This document shows, one piece after another, positions 15,201 to 24,655 of a stretch of DNA of 64,000 nt; position 1 is the first letter of the stretch, and every line of letters starts with the position of its first letter. Below the pieces are notes generated by a model that saw only the letters and a program-made list of their open reading frames with translations, searched no databases and had not been told where the DNA came from. The translations under genes were made by a program, and so were the position numbers. This stretch comes from Omphiscola glabra (taxonomy: Eukaryota; Mollusca; Gastropoda; Lymnaeidae), in the NCBI GenBank assembly GCA_964017045.1, contig OZ024808.1, forward strand, positions 7,821,284 through 7,885,283, written 5' to 3'.

Positions 15201-18200
15201 CTGCCTTCTATAGCTAGTAGAGATAGTGTACCAAGCCTACATATTTCCCTAATACATCCGCCTTCTATAGCTAGAAGATATACTGTACCAAGCCTGCATA
15301 TTTCCCTAATCCATCTGCCTTCTATAGCTAGTAGAGAAACTGTACCAAGCCTGCATATTTCCCTAATCCATCTGCCTTCTATAGCTAGAAGAGATACTGT
15401 ACCAAGAATGCATATTTCCCTAATCCATCTGCCTTTTATAGCTAGTAGAGATACTGTACCAAGCCTGCATATTTCCCTAATCCATATGCCTTCTATAGCT
15501 AGAACAGATTCTGTACCAAGCCTGCATATTTCCCTAATCCATCTGCCTTCTTTAGCTAGTAGAGATACTGTACCAAGCCTGCATATTTCCCTAATCCATC
15601 TGCCTTCTATAGCTAGAAGAGATACTGTATCAAGCCTGCATATTTCTCTAATCCATCTGCCTTCTATAGCTAGAAGAGATACTGTACCAAGCCGGCATAT
15701 TTCCCTAATCCATGTGCCTTCTATAGCTAGAAGAGATACTGTACCAAGCCTGCATATTTCCCTAATCCATCTGCCTTCTATAGCTAGTAGAGATAGTGTA
15801 CCAAGCCTACATATTTCCCTAATACATCTGCCTTCTATATCTAGAAGAGATACTGTACCAAGCCTGCATATTTCCCTAATCCATCCGCCTTCTATAGCTA
15901 GTAGAGAAACTGTACCAAGCCTGCATATTTCCCTAATCCATCTGCCTTCTATAGCTAGAAGAGATACTGTACCAAGCCTGCATATTTCCCTAATCCATAT
16001 GCCTTCTATAGCTAGAAGAGATACTGTACCAAGCCTGCATATTTCCCTAATCCATCTGCCTTCTATAGCTAGTAGAGATACTGTACCAAGCCTGCATATT
16101 TCCCTCATACGCCTGCCTTCTATAGCTAGAAGAGATACTGTACCAAGCCTGCATATTTCTCTAATCCATCTGCCTTCTATAGCTAGAAGAGATACTGTAC
16201 CAAGCCTGCATATTTCCCTCATACGTCTGCCTTCTATAGCTAGAAGAGATACTGTACCAAGCCTGCATATTTCCCTAATCCATCTGCCTTCTATAGCTAG
16301 AAGAGATACTGTACCAAGCCTGCATATTTCCCTAATCCACCTGCCTTGTATAGCTAGAAGAGATACTGTACCAAGCCTGCATATTTCCCTAATCCATCTG
16401 CCTTCTATAGCTAGTAGAGATACTGTACCAAGCCTGCATATTTCCCTCATACGTCTGCCTTCTATAGCTAGAAGAGATACTGTACCAAGCCTGCATATTT
16501 CTCTAATCCATCTGCCTTCTATAGCTAGAAGAGATACTGTACCAAGCCTGCATATTTCCCTAATCCATCTGCCTTCTATAGCTAGTAGAGATACTGTACC
16601 AAGCCTGCATATTTCCCTAATCCATCTGCCTTCTATAGCTAGAAGAGATACTGTACCAAGCCTGCATATTTCCCTAATCCATCTGCCTTCTATAGCTAGA
16701 AGAGATACTTGTACCAAGCATGCATATTTCCCTAATCCATCTGCCTTCTATAGCTAGAAGAGATACTTGTACCAAGCATGCATATTTCCCTAATCCATCT
16801 GCCTTCTATAGCTAGAAGAGATACTGTACCAAGCCTGCATATTTCTCTAATCCATCTGCCTTCTATAGCTAGAAGAGATACTGTACCAAGCCTGCATATT
16901 TCCCTCATACGTCTGCCTTCTATAGCTAGTAGAGATACTGTACCAAGCCTGCATATTTCCCTCATACGCCAGCCTTCTATAGCTAGTAGAGATTCTGTAC
17001 CAAGCCTGCATATTTCCCTAATCCATCTGCCTTCTATAGCTTGTAGAGATACTGTACCAAGCCTGCATATTTCCCTAATCCATCTGCCTTCTATAGCTAG
17101 TAGAAATACTGTACCAAGCCTGCATATTTCCCTAATCCATCTGCCTTCTATAGCTAGTAGAGATACTGTGCCAAGCCTGCATATTTCCCTAATCCATCTG
17201 CCTTCTATAGCTAGTAGAGATACTGTACCAAGCCTGCATATTTCCCTAATCCATCTGCCTTCTATAACTAGAAGAGATACTGTACCAAGCCTGCATATTT
17301 CCCTAATCCATCTGCCTTCTATAGCTAGTAGAGATAGTGTACCAAGCCTACATATTTCCCTAATCCATCCGCCTTCTATAGCTAGAAGATATACTGTACC
17401 AAGCCTGCATATTTCCCTAATCCATCTGCCTTCTATAGCTAGTAGAGAAACTGTACCAAGCCTGCATATTTCCCTAATCCATCTGCCTTCTATAGCTAGA
17501 AGAGATACTGTACCAAGAATGCATATTTCCCTAATCCATCTGCCTTTTATAGCTAGTAGAGATACTGTACCAAGCCTGCATATTTCCCTAATCCATATGC
17601 CTTCTATAGCTAGAACAGATTCTGTACCAAGCCTGCATATTTCCCTAATCCATCTGCCTTCTTTAGCTAGTAGAGATACTGTACCAAGCCTGCATATTTC
17701 CCTCATACGTCTGCCTTCTATAGCTAGAAGAGATACTGTATCAAGCCTGCATATTTCTCTAATCCATCTGCCTTCTATAGCTAGAAGAGATACTGTACCA
17801 AGCCTGCATATTTCCCTCATACGTCTGCCTTCTATAGCTAGAAGAGATACTGTACCAAGAATGCATATTTCCCTAATCCATCTGCCTTCTATAGCTAGTA
17901 GAGATACTGTACCAAGCCTGCATATTTCCCTAATCCATCTGCCTTCTATAGCTAGTAGAGATACTGTACCAAGCCTGCATTTTTCCCTAATCCATCTGCC
18001 TTCTATAGCTAGTAGAGATACTGTACCAAGCCTGCATATTTCCCTAATCCATCTGCCTTCTATAGCTAGTAGAGATACTGTACCAAGCCTGCATATTTCC
18101 CTAATCCATACGCCTTCTATAGCTAGTATAGATACTGTACCAAGCCGGCATATTTCCCTAATCCATGTGCCTTCTATAGCTAGAAGAGATACTGTACCAA

Positions 18201-20472
18201 GCCTGCATATTTCCCTAATCCATCTGCCTTCTATAGCTAGTAGAGATAGTGTACCAAGCCTACATATTTCCCTAATACATCTGCCTTCTATATCTAGAAG
18301 AGATACTGTACCAAGCCTGCATATTTCCCTAATCCATCTGCCTTCTATAGCTAGTAGAGAAACTGTACCAAGCCTGCATATTTCCCTAATCCATCTGCCT
18401 TCTATAGCTAGAAGAGATACTGTACCAAGCCTGCATATTTCCCTAATCCATCTGCCTTCTATAGCTAGTAGAGATACTGTACCAAGCCTGCATATTTCCC
18501 TCATACGCCTGCCTTCTATAGCTAGAAGAGATACTGTACCAAGCCTGCATATTTCTCTAATCCATCTGCCTTCTATAGCTAGAAGAGATACTGTACCAAG
18601 CCTGCATATTTCCCTCATACGTCTGCCTTCTATAGCTAGAAGAGATACTGTACCAAGCCTGCATATTTCCCTAATCCATCTGCCTTCTATAGCTAGAAGA
18701 GATACTGTACCAAGCCTGCATATTTCCCTAATCCACCTGCCTTGTATAGCTAGAAGAGATACTGTACCAAGCCTGCATATTTCCCTAATCCATCTGCCTT
18801 CTATAGCTAGTAGAGATACTGTACCAAGCCTGCATGTTTCCCTCATACATCTGCCTTCTATGAGGGAACCTAAACTCATCGCTTTCTTCCAATTTTTGCC
18901 AGTCCTGGCTATGACTCCACATGAAAGCTGTGCTAATTTCGACCTTTTCTCCTGCAGTTGATGAACAGTGACCACACCCACACAGTGATAGGAAAGATAC
19001 TGGACAAGTATGGAATAGAGGGACAAGTGGATAACTATTGTCTTCTACAAGTTCTTCCTGATGGAGGTCAGTGAACTACTTTAAGCCCTTTATCAAAATG
19101 TTAGAGCAGTGGGTCCCAGCCTTTGTGAGCTTATGGCCCTATTTTCTAGGCCTTTCAAATTATCATATGAGAAAATTTATATTTTTAGAGAATGGTGTTT
19201 TCAAAATTTTGTTTCCCCCTACCCCACAGAAAAGGTCCTATGACCCCTGTTCTTCTTCCATCTCCCCCACAGAAAAGGTCCTATGACCCCTGTTCTTCTT
19301 CCATCTCCCCCACAGAAAAGGTCCTATGACCCCTGTTCTTGTTCCATCTACCCCACTGAAAAGGTCCTATGATTCCTGTTCTTGTTCCATCTACCCCACA
19401 GAAAAGGTCCTACGACCCCTGTTCTTGCTCCATCTACCCCATAAAAAAGGTCCTATGATTCCTGTTCTTGTTCCATCTACCCCACAGAAAGGTCCTATGA
19501 CCCCTGTTCTTGTTCCATCTACCCCACAGAAAGGTCCTATGACCCCTGTTCATGCTTTGATGCCAATCACTTCAATGGTCAACTCAGGTCAACCTTCTGT
19601 TACAAAATCTACAATTGTTCAACACATTTTAAAACTTGGGTTGAATCTGATGACTCCGTGTTATGGGTCATTAACATAAGCGATACGGTGCCGACACATA
19701 TCTTCTAAGTTATAATGAGAAACTATAAACAAACGGCTTTACTCCTGTTGTTACAGTGCACATTTGTTTGTGCACCGAGACTGAGAGAGCCTCATTGTGA
19801 TCTGGGCACTCTTTAGTTTTCACTTAATTTCTTATTTCTTATTTTGTATTGTCTGCTGAAGTAGGCGTCTAGCTGAATGTCTAGCTGAACTTCTAGCTGA
19901 ACGTCTAGCTGAACGTCTAGCTGAACGTCTAGCTGAACGTCTAGCTGAACGTCTAGCTGAACGTCTAGCTGAACGTCTAGCTGAACGTCTAGCTGAACGT
20001 CTAGCTGAACGTCTAGCTGAACGTCTAGCTGAACGTCTAGCTGAACGTCTAGCTGAACGTCTAGCTGAACGTCTAGCTGAACGTCTAGCTGAACGTCTAG
20101 CTGAACGTCCTTTTTAAATTTAAGTTTTTGTCTGTGTTTTTTTTTCCCAAGCCTTAACACGTAGCTCCACTATTAACGTACGTCACGTGACATCACGCGG
20201 TTTGAACGCAGCCCCCCCCCCCCCCCCAACCCCCAAATTGTCCTTTTTATAAAAATTCCTTAGGCTAGAAAAATTTTGTTTTCCACTTTTCCCAAGTCAC
20301 ATTTTCCATTCTGTCCTCTCCAGAGCTGCTCATACCAGACCGAGCCAATGTGTTCTACGCACTGAACAACTCGGTGGAGTTAAATTTCATCTTACGCACA
20401 AGACAGGAATACGAAACGATTAAAGAAAAGAGAAAAGGCGTGCGGAGACGTCCAAAAAAACTAACTATATGA
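153..20472 (+). CDS. RALGDS: RalGDS/RGL-family Ral guanine-nucleotide exchange factor, C-terminal part (8 exons, 5' end outside window)
   Basis: Joined exons 153-237, 881-970, 1332-1573, 2271-2339, 9032-9167, 9647-9799, 18958-19066 and 20324-20472 keep one reading frame with matching phases and end at TGA 20470-20472, giving 343 residues. The first three exons are the end of the CDC25/RasGEF catalytic domain, which swaps GDP for GTP on Ral (motifs [35 protein letters not shown]). Next comes a short linker with the family motif [12 protein letters not shown], then a Ser-rich stretch, then an RA domain ([12 protein letters not shown] ... [18 protein letters not shown] ... [15 protein letters not shown]) that binds activated Ras-type GTPases. 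Family membership is clear; the paralog (RALGDS, RGL1-3) is not resolved. The N-terminal exons should lie left of the window; see the minus-strand RasGEF_N exons at 37046-38771 for a possible inversion. The introns are unusually rich in minisatellites. Confidence 0.9.
240..352 (+). repeat. ~45-bp direct repeat next to a splice donor
   Basis: The sequence gcgttggatcacttgag recurs at 243, 289 and 333. The array starts within five bases of the donor of exon 153-237. Confidence 0.8.
881..970 (+). CDS. RalGDS-like exon: CDC25 domain linker
   Basis: This is an exact 30-codon, phase 0-0 exon after gtctgacag, ending at AAT before gtaagt (971). It encodes [12 protein letters not shown] and a basic tail ending RRSWIDN. 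The position and the EATAKF start match the EGTSKFATLD segment of vertebrate RalGDS. The exon end and donor are the first unit of a tandem repeat, so seven further donor-like sites follow; the annotated end at 970 is the one that keeps phase with the next exon. Confidence 0.8.
954..1219 (+). repeat. Exon-boundary minisatellite: tandem 5' splice sites
   Basis: Units of 25-39 bp of the form GCTCATGGATAGACaat|GTAAGTTATC repeat eight times. The first unit is the end of coding exon 881-970 plus its donor. Donor-like sites begin at 971, 1004, 1029, 1062, 1134, 1173 and 1206, with a GC version at 1101. Confidence 0.92.
1332..1573 (+). CDS. RalGDS-like exon: CDC25 catalytic-domain core
   Basis: This 242-bp exon follows the acceptor gctcaccag and runs to the donor gtgggg at 1574 (80 codons plus 2 bases). 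It encodes [17 protein letters not shown], then [16 protein letters not shown] and [16 protein letters not shown], the best-conserved part of the C-terminal half of the RasGEF fold in RalGDS proteins. It is the strongest family evidence on the + strand. Its last ~33 bases and donor are repeated about eight times in the following intron. Confidence 0.92.
1539..2066 (+). repeat. Exon-boundary minisatellite, ~57-bp unit
   Basis: The last ~33 bases of exon 1332-1573, its donor and ~22 intron bases (aactctatcaggat ... ctagagag|gtgggggccc) are repeated about eight times with increasing divergence. Some copies keep GT, one has GC at 1631. Confidence 0.9.
2160..2252 (+). repeat. ~35-bp repeat, 3 copies
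   Basis: Copies of cttgaggtcactaac followed by ctcctatctatgtgtc lie just upstream of the acceptor of exon 2271-2339. Confidence 0.8.
2271..2339 (+). CDS. RalGDS-like exon: end of CDC25 domain, LEPPSES motif
   Basis: This 69-bp exon lies between acceptor tcgactttcag and donor gtaaga. Joined to the preceding AG it reads [20 protein letters not shown], which lines up with the family motif NLSCELEPPSES at the end of the catalytic domain. Phase 2 in and phase 2 out agree with the neighbours, across a 6.7-kb intron on the 3' side. Confidence 0.85.
2838..3020 (+). repeat. 36-bp minisatellite, 5 copies
   Basis: Unit ttcaccagaccttctttttt plus attgtccctgacatct, nearly identical copies, within the 2340-9031 intron. 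Confidence 0.92.
3519..4156 (+). repeat. ~23-27-bp minisatellite array
   Basis: Many diverged copies of caccacatgggatttaggga with a ttaaata spacer; larger multi-unit blocks also repeat (3548-3740 resembles 3860-4000). Intronic. Confidence 0.88.
4200..5280. other. Intron stretch without recognised feature
   Basis: AT-rich intron sequence. Short open frames here have no splice support or family resemblance. Confidence 0.5.
5290..5617 (+). repeat. 23-bp minisatellite, ~14 copies
   Basis: Unit tgctacaatgggtttatttg plus tag, with rare substitutions (ccaca, gagtt). Intronic. Confidence 0.95.
5730..5790 (+). repeat. Two stray copies of the 69-bp array core
   Basis: The phrase tatatgtagccagccataac occurs twice here, identical to the core of the array at 7455-8336, 1.7 kb away. 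Confidence 0.75.
5918..6032 (+). repeat. ~26-bp minisatellite, 4 copies
   Basis: Unit gctctgtacggctaactgcc plus cctaa. Confidence 0.88.
6649..6832 (+). repeat. 44-bp minisatellite, 4 copies
   Basis: Unit begins ataataaagtgtcaatgcat and ends gagttacggatgta; copies nearly identical. Confidence 0.93.
7455..8336 (-). repeat. 69-bp minisatellite, ~13 copies
   Basis: The unit contains caagtctaacaaatggccca, tatatgtagccagccataac and gaaggccgcagtgcgctag. As 69 is divisible by 3, a long - strand open frame arises ([12 protein letters not shown]...), which is a repeat artefact. Two sub-types alternate (gggtaatcaag and attcatcaag), suggesting multi-unit amplification. Confidence 0.95.
9032..9167 (+). 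CDS. RalGDS-like exon: linker between CDC25 and RA domains
   Basis: This 136-bp exon follows gatgtccacag and ends at CAG before gtgggt. In the frame inherited from 2339 it reads [19 protein letters not shown] and later [18 protein letters not shown]. Linkers vary in this family, so the call rests on frame continuity, splice sites and raised GC compared with the AT-rich surroundings. Confidence 0.75.
9441..9605 (+). repeat. 44-bp minisatellite, ~3.7 copies
   Basis: Unit acatccgactttatttcctg ... gtttgtccggagccagcgg, just upstream of exon 9647-9799. Confidence 0.92.
9647..9799 (+). CDS. RalGDS-like exon: Ser-rich linker and first strand of RA domain
   Basis: This 51-codon, phase 0-0 exon follows gtttacag and ends at ATG before gtaagc (9800). 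The first half is Ser-rich ([17 protein letters not shown]). The second half, [16 protein letters not shown], is the first beta hairpin of the RA domain, corresponding to the CCIIRVSLD-type start in RalGDS. Its 3' end and donor are the first unit of a 50-bp tandem repeat reaching to about 10030. Confidence 0.85.
9760..10030 (+). repeat. Exon-boundary minisatellite, ~50-bp unit, 5 copies
   Basis: The first unit is the end of coding exon 9647-9799 plus its donor (gacaccgcacatg ... agtataatg|gtaagctattg). Four intronic copies follow, with donor-like gtaagc at about 9899, 9949 and 9999; the copy near 9849 has lost the GT. Confidence 0.92.
10286..10664 (+). repeat. 18-bp minisatellite, ~21 copies
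   Basis: Unit agctgtaaagtggaatgt, almost perfect. It gives long open frames on both strands (SCKVEC and FHFTAT) that are artefacts of the unit length. Confidence 0.97.
10981..18861 (+). repeat. 57-bp satellite array, ~138 copies, inside the RA-domain intron
   Basis: The array is continuous over 7.88 kb. Each monomer contains gtaccaagcctgcatatttc then cctaatccatctgccttctatag and ctagaagagatact or ctagtagagatact. The 19-codon period leaves frames open on both strands. Variant monomers (ctcatacg for ctaatcca, acttgtacc with an extra T, cttgtatag) recur in the same order, showing higher-order blocks. Each monomer carries a CTAAT branch-like motif, a pyrimidine-rich stretch and TAG. The array lies between coding exons 9647-9799 and 18958-19066. 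Confidence 0.98.
18958..19066 (+). CDS. RalGDS-like exon: RA domain helix and middle strands
   Basis: This 109-bp exon follows ttctcctgcag and ends before gtcagt. It reads [20 protein letters not shown] and then [12 protein letters not shown], matching the helix and the EYELVQVISED strand of RalGDS RA domains. It sits directly downstream of the 57-bp satellite array, so a 9.2-kb intron of which 7.9 kb is satellite must be removed inside this domain. Confidence 0.88.
19214..19555 (+). repeat. 43-bp minisatellite, ~8 copies, with acceptor-like motif
   Basis: Unit aaaaggtcctatgacccctg then ttcttgttccatctaccccacag. Most units end in a pyrimidine tract plus CAG. Intronic, between exons 18958-19066 and 20324-20472. 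Confidence 0.93.
19866..20110 (-). repeat. 12-bp minisatellite, ~20 copies
   Basis: Unit gtctagctgaac, nearly perfect; makes a VQLD-repeat open frame on the - strand. Intronic. Confidence 0.96.
20324..20472 (+). CDS. RalGDS-like last coding exon: end of RA domain and stop
   Basis: This exon begins after ctctccag, completes a Glu codon with the preceding G, and reads [20 protein letters not shown], then FILR and a basic tail [14 protein letters not shown] before TGA at 20470-20472. The [11 protein letters not shown] block is the canonical C-terminal strand of RalGDS RA domains (PDSANVFYAMN in vertebrates). The basic tail after the RA domain is short. Confidence 0.9.
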
Positions 20473-20804
20473 CTGCCGGGTATTGTATTGGACGTGCGTG
20501 TCTCCAGTCGGCTGTGCGCGCTGTGAGCATATGCCACACAGATCGCCTACTGTGCTTTATGGAGTTATAGTTGAGCTTGTGTCATGTAAGGACTGAACAG
20601 TTACGACACAGATGATGACACAGATGACGGCACATTTGATTCATGCTACAACATTTGCTGGGCGTTGGTTTTTCTGGGGGGAAACGGTTACATACACTGC
20701 AACATTGTGTAAGCGTCATGTAATTTATATATGATAATTCAACAAATTCTGCTACAAATCGGTACACACCCAGCACCAACAATAAGATTCATCATCATTA
20801 TGAT

Positions 20805-21022
20805 TGCTATTCTCATCGTCGTCATCTGAAATCATCATCATCTCTATTGTCATCATCTGAAATCATCATCATCTCTATTGTCATAGTCTGAAATCATCAT
20901 CATCTCTATTGTCATCGTCTGAAATCATCATCATCTCTATTGTCATCGTCTGAAATCATCATCATCTCCATTGTCATCATCTGAAATCATCATCATCTCT
21001 ATTGTCATCGTCTGAAATCATC
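20805..21022 (+). repeat. ~31-bp minisatellite, ~7 copies
   Basis: Unit gaaatcatcatcatctctat plus tgtcatcgtct, in the 3' flank of the RalGDS-like gene. Confidence 0.92.
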
Positions 21023-21259
21023 AGAATGATGTGTTGCCATCACCAGGGTTACAATACAAATACTCAACATTTCCTGTCACGCGCTGTTTTTTTTTTTTTT
21101 TTTTTTTTTTTAAACGGTTAACTTTTCTGTATTATTGGTTGGTTTGTACTCTCTGTGTGCTGCCGTGGCAAGTCTCTTGTCTCCCATCACAGCTATTGCA
21201 GCATGCACGGACGTTTGGTTTAAGACATGCGTCCTGGAACCACCACCAAAAAACAGACG

Positions 21260-21380
21260 AATGAATTGCCACTATTGTATGGCATGTTTAATGAATTGCC
21301 ACTATTGTATGGCATGTTTAATGAATTGCCACTATTGTATGGCATGTTTAATGAATTGCCACTATTGTATGGCATGTTTT
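21260..21380 (+). repeat. 30-bp minisatellite, 4 perfect copies
   Basis: Unit aatgaattgccactattgta plus tggcatgttt. Confidence 0.95.
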
Positions 21381-22079
21381 TTTCAGGCCATAATTGCAGC
21401 ACATTTTTAAAAATACAATTTTGTATGTTGTATGTTGTTATTTTTTTTGTAGATATTTATTTCTGCTGTTGTTGCTGGCTGGAAAAATGAAGTAGAACAT
21501 ATTCGACAAATTGTTTTATTTATTTATCAGAGTTGCCATTGCTAGGGAAATGAAAGCACTACCAAAGCTATTATAAATTTGTTTTTCTCCCGTACGTTGA
21601 AAAATGCCTTTAAAATATTATTGTTCCCTTTATTATTATTTCCTACATTTTGTTTTTTTGTATTTTGCATATTTCTGAACCTTTCTAAAGTGGATCAAAA
21701 GTGTATTCAAAGTGTTTTATTATATTGTGATAGGGTCTGTCAAATCAAGCGCTCCATAATTTGTGATAAGGGTGGCGCTTGGCTGTATTTTGAGACTTGC
21801 CTACCTGTTGGAACAAAGGGACCTCCTTGTAGGAGGAGATTTCGGCCTGGCTCTTGTCTGACAAAAAGTTTGCAATGTTTATTTGCCGTTGTATTTAACG
21901 AGTTTATTCAAAACGGAATCGGTGTTTTTTACTAAATGTAAATAATTTGTATCACCTGGGTTACTGACGTAACGAATCAAAGTAATTCTTTTTTTACACA
22001 GTTTTATTTATGTACACCTGGCTTTCTTTCTTACTTCGATCATAGAGGCACCTGTTTTTACCTGCTTTTTAGGGGGACT

Positions 22080-22175
22080 TTTGATATACCTGGGTTATAG
22101 GGGGCAATTTTATACTTGGGTTTTAGGGGGCAATTTTATACTTGGGGTAAAGGGGGCAATTTTATACTTGGGGTA
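22080..22175 (+). repeat. Short G-rich repeat, ~3 copies
   Basis: Unit gggggcaattttatacttgg, spacing about 30 bp. Confidence 0.75.
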
Positions 22176-22285
22176 TTGTAACACTTGTTGTGTTACAGGT
22201 ATAGGGGACCTTGCGTGATTGTGCCATTTTTTGTACCTGTTACAGGTAGTACTAAAATTGAGTTATATATCTGGATGATAGAAGG

Positions 22286-22612
22286 GTACTAAGATTGTAT
22301 ACCATGATTAATGAAGCGTACAATGATTATTTAGCATGATTAATGAAGGGTACTATGATTGTATAACATGTTTAATGAAGGGTACAATGATTGTATAACA
22401 TGATTAATGAAGGGTACAATGATTGTATAACATGATTAATGAAGGGTAAAATGATTGTATAACATGTTTAATGAAGGGTACAATGATTGTATAACATGAT
22501 TAATGAAGGATACTATGATTGTATAACATGATTAATGAAGGGTACTATGATTGTATAACATGTTTAATGAAGGGTACAATGATTGTTTAGCATGATTAAT
22601 GAAGGGTAACGT
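22286..22612 (+). repeat. 32-bp minisatellite, ~10 copies
   Basis: Unit taatgaagggtacaatgatt plus gtataacatgat, lightly diverged. Confidence 0.93.
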
Positions 22613-23099
22613 GATGAAAGAACTTAGATTAATTTTTGTTGTGTAGTACATTTAATCTTAAAGCATGTATGACGTGGTTGCTATGGAAAATGGGCTGGGA
22701 TATCAAAGATTTCCAGTGAATCGCTAACTCAGGCATGACTTCCTGTACGAAGCCAACGGCCCGATGTGCTCTGTATTTGATGAATTTGTGATTTCTTTCC
22801 AATTATCAAATGATTATTGTCGTATTTCAGCTGTGTGACTGTTGTCCTCTGAGACAGGCGAGGTAAGTCTTTTGCCGATGGTATAAATGATGTTGTCAGG
22901 TGGTGCTACAGATGATGTCAGGTGGTGCTCCTGTCACTATCATTTGATGTCACTGACTCTGCCAGTTGGTGCTAATGATACTGTCAGGTAGTGTGGGTGG
23001 CAGCTGCGGGTGGTGTGCTGCAAGACATCAGGTGTTGTTCATAAAGGACGTCTGCAAACAAATGTGCACACTTTTCCACATACCCCTTGTCTGCTCTAC

Positions 23100-23166
23100 C
23101 CCATCTTTGTTTGAACAAACTCCCCTCTTTGTTTGAACAAACTCCCCTCTTTGTTTGAACAAACTC
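23100..23166 (+). repeat. 22-bp repeat, 3 copies
   Basis: Unit tttgtttgaacaaactcccc plus tc. Confidence 0.88.
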
Positions 23167-23875
23167 ACCTCTTTGCAGATGTCCTTTATGAATTACCTCT
23201 TGCTGACACCCACCCCCCCCCCTCCCAAATGACCCCCCTACTTTATGTTTTCTTTTTCTTAAGTCATTCAAGTGCAATATGTCGCCTATTTTACTCTTTG
23301 TGTCGGTATGCTACGGTCAACTCTATTTCATTATGTTAATTTATGATGTTTGCTGTTAGTCTAACATTTCCAGGGTTTCTGTTTGAATGTGCACACGGAA
23401 ATGCAACACCGGCCTTGACTGATACGGATTTTCTTCTTGTATTTTCCTTTGTACCCGTGTCTTTATTGGAGGGGTTCTCAAATGTTTGTGATTGTATTAA
23501 CGGCCAGGTCTTAGAATATTTTTATAACAAATATAGGGAATAAAATTATTGGCTCCCATCTCAAATAAAACTGACCTCACCGTCCTCGCCGACCTCACAA
23601 TATCTCGACATGGACTCCGCTAAATGGACCACCACCTGGTGATGCTCTCACAATGTCTGGACTTGGACTGGTGATGCTTGGGTAAATACACTTGGCTCTT
23701 TTGTAATAACTTGTATCTTAGATTTAAGTCTTTTTGTGAAGTGAATGTGATTGATACCTGGCAGAGAGCTCTAGTGGTGCCCTTTAGTGGTGCACTTTAG
23801 TGGTATGCTTCAGTGGTTTCTCTATTGGTGCACTTTAGTAGTGGGGTCTAGAGCAGTGTTTCCCAAAGTGATGGT

Positions 23876-23990
23876 CTGCAGGCCTTATGTTGTCTGCGGG
23901 CCTTATGTTGTCTGCAGGCCTTATGTTGTCTGCGGGCCTTATGTTGTCTGCGGGCCTTATGTTGTCTGCGGGCCTTATGTTGTCTGTTCG
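23876..23990 (+). repeat. 18-bp minisatellite, ~7 copies
   Basis: Unit tctgcgggccttatgttg, inside the hAT-like element. Confidence 0.93.
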
Positions 23991-24059
23991 CATAACATGA
24001 GGTAATAAATTAAAGTTTAACAGCCGTAACAAAAGAAAACATATAATCGCTGGGATTAA

Positions 24060-24225
24060 ATGTTTATATTAGAGACCTTTGGATTACAAATATTTCATGA
24101 CACATTGGCTGATCAGGGATTACAAATATTGCATGACACATTGGCTGGTCACGGATTACAAATATTTCATGATACTTTGACTGATCACGAATAACAAATA
24201 TTTTATGACACATTTAGGGACAAAT
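24060..24225 (+). repeat. ~45-bp degenerate repeat, 3-4 copies
   Basis: Copies of ggattacaaatatttcatga followed by cacattggctgatcac. Confidence 0.75.
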
Positions 24226-24329
24226 AAAAGATGCAAATAATTAATCAATCTGGCACTGGTCCCTAGCGCTATGGGAAACGTATCCACCAAAATTTAAAGT
24301 TTGGGAAACTGCTCTACGGAGCTAGGGGT

Positions 24330-24655
24330 GTACTTGAGAGAGCTCTAGTGGTGTACTGGAGAGAGCTATAGTGGTGTACTGGAGAGAGCTCTAGTGGTGT
24401 ACTCCAGAGAGCACTAGTGGTGTACTCTAGAGGTCTTTAGTGGTGTGATCTACAGAGCCCTAGTTTTGTACTCCAGAGAGCTCATGGTGTGATCTAGAGA
24501 GCTCTAGTGGTGCACTTCAAAGAGCTATAGTGGTGTGATCTACAGAGCCCTAGTGTGTACTCCAGAGAGCTCTAGTGGTGTGATCTACAGAGCCCTAGTG
24601 TGTACTCCAGAGAGCTCTAGTGGTTAACTTCAGAGAGCTCTAGTGGTGTGATCTG
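24330..24655 (+). repeat. ~22-26-bp degenerate minisatellite
   Basis: Repeats of agagctctagtggtgtactc with variants gtgatctacagagccctag. Confidence 0.88.

Noticed and set aside
10981..18861. CRISPR-like array of repeats
   Set aside because: The monomers are directly adjacent with no unique spacers, and the context is eukaryotic; it is a satellite.
10981..19026. Very long open frames on both strands (up to 829 codons, HISLIHLPS and [10 protein letters not shown] repeats)
   Set aside because: They follow from a 57-bp satellite whose length is a multiple of three and whose monomer lacks stops in some frames. Both strands are open at once, there is no independent coding signature, and the array sits in an intron.
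19813..20160. VQLD-repeat protein
   Set aside because: A 12-bp minisatellite open in one frame; intronic.
22831..22862. Small exon between tatttcag and gtaagt on the + strand
   Set aside because: It has good splice consensus but lies beyond the RalGDS stop codon, is only 32 bp, and its residues match nothing; it could be a non-coding or alternative exon but cannot be supported.
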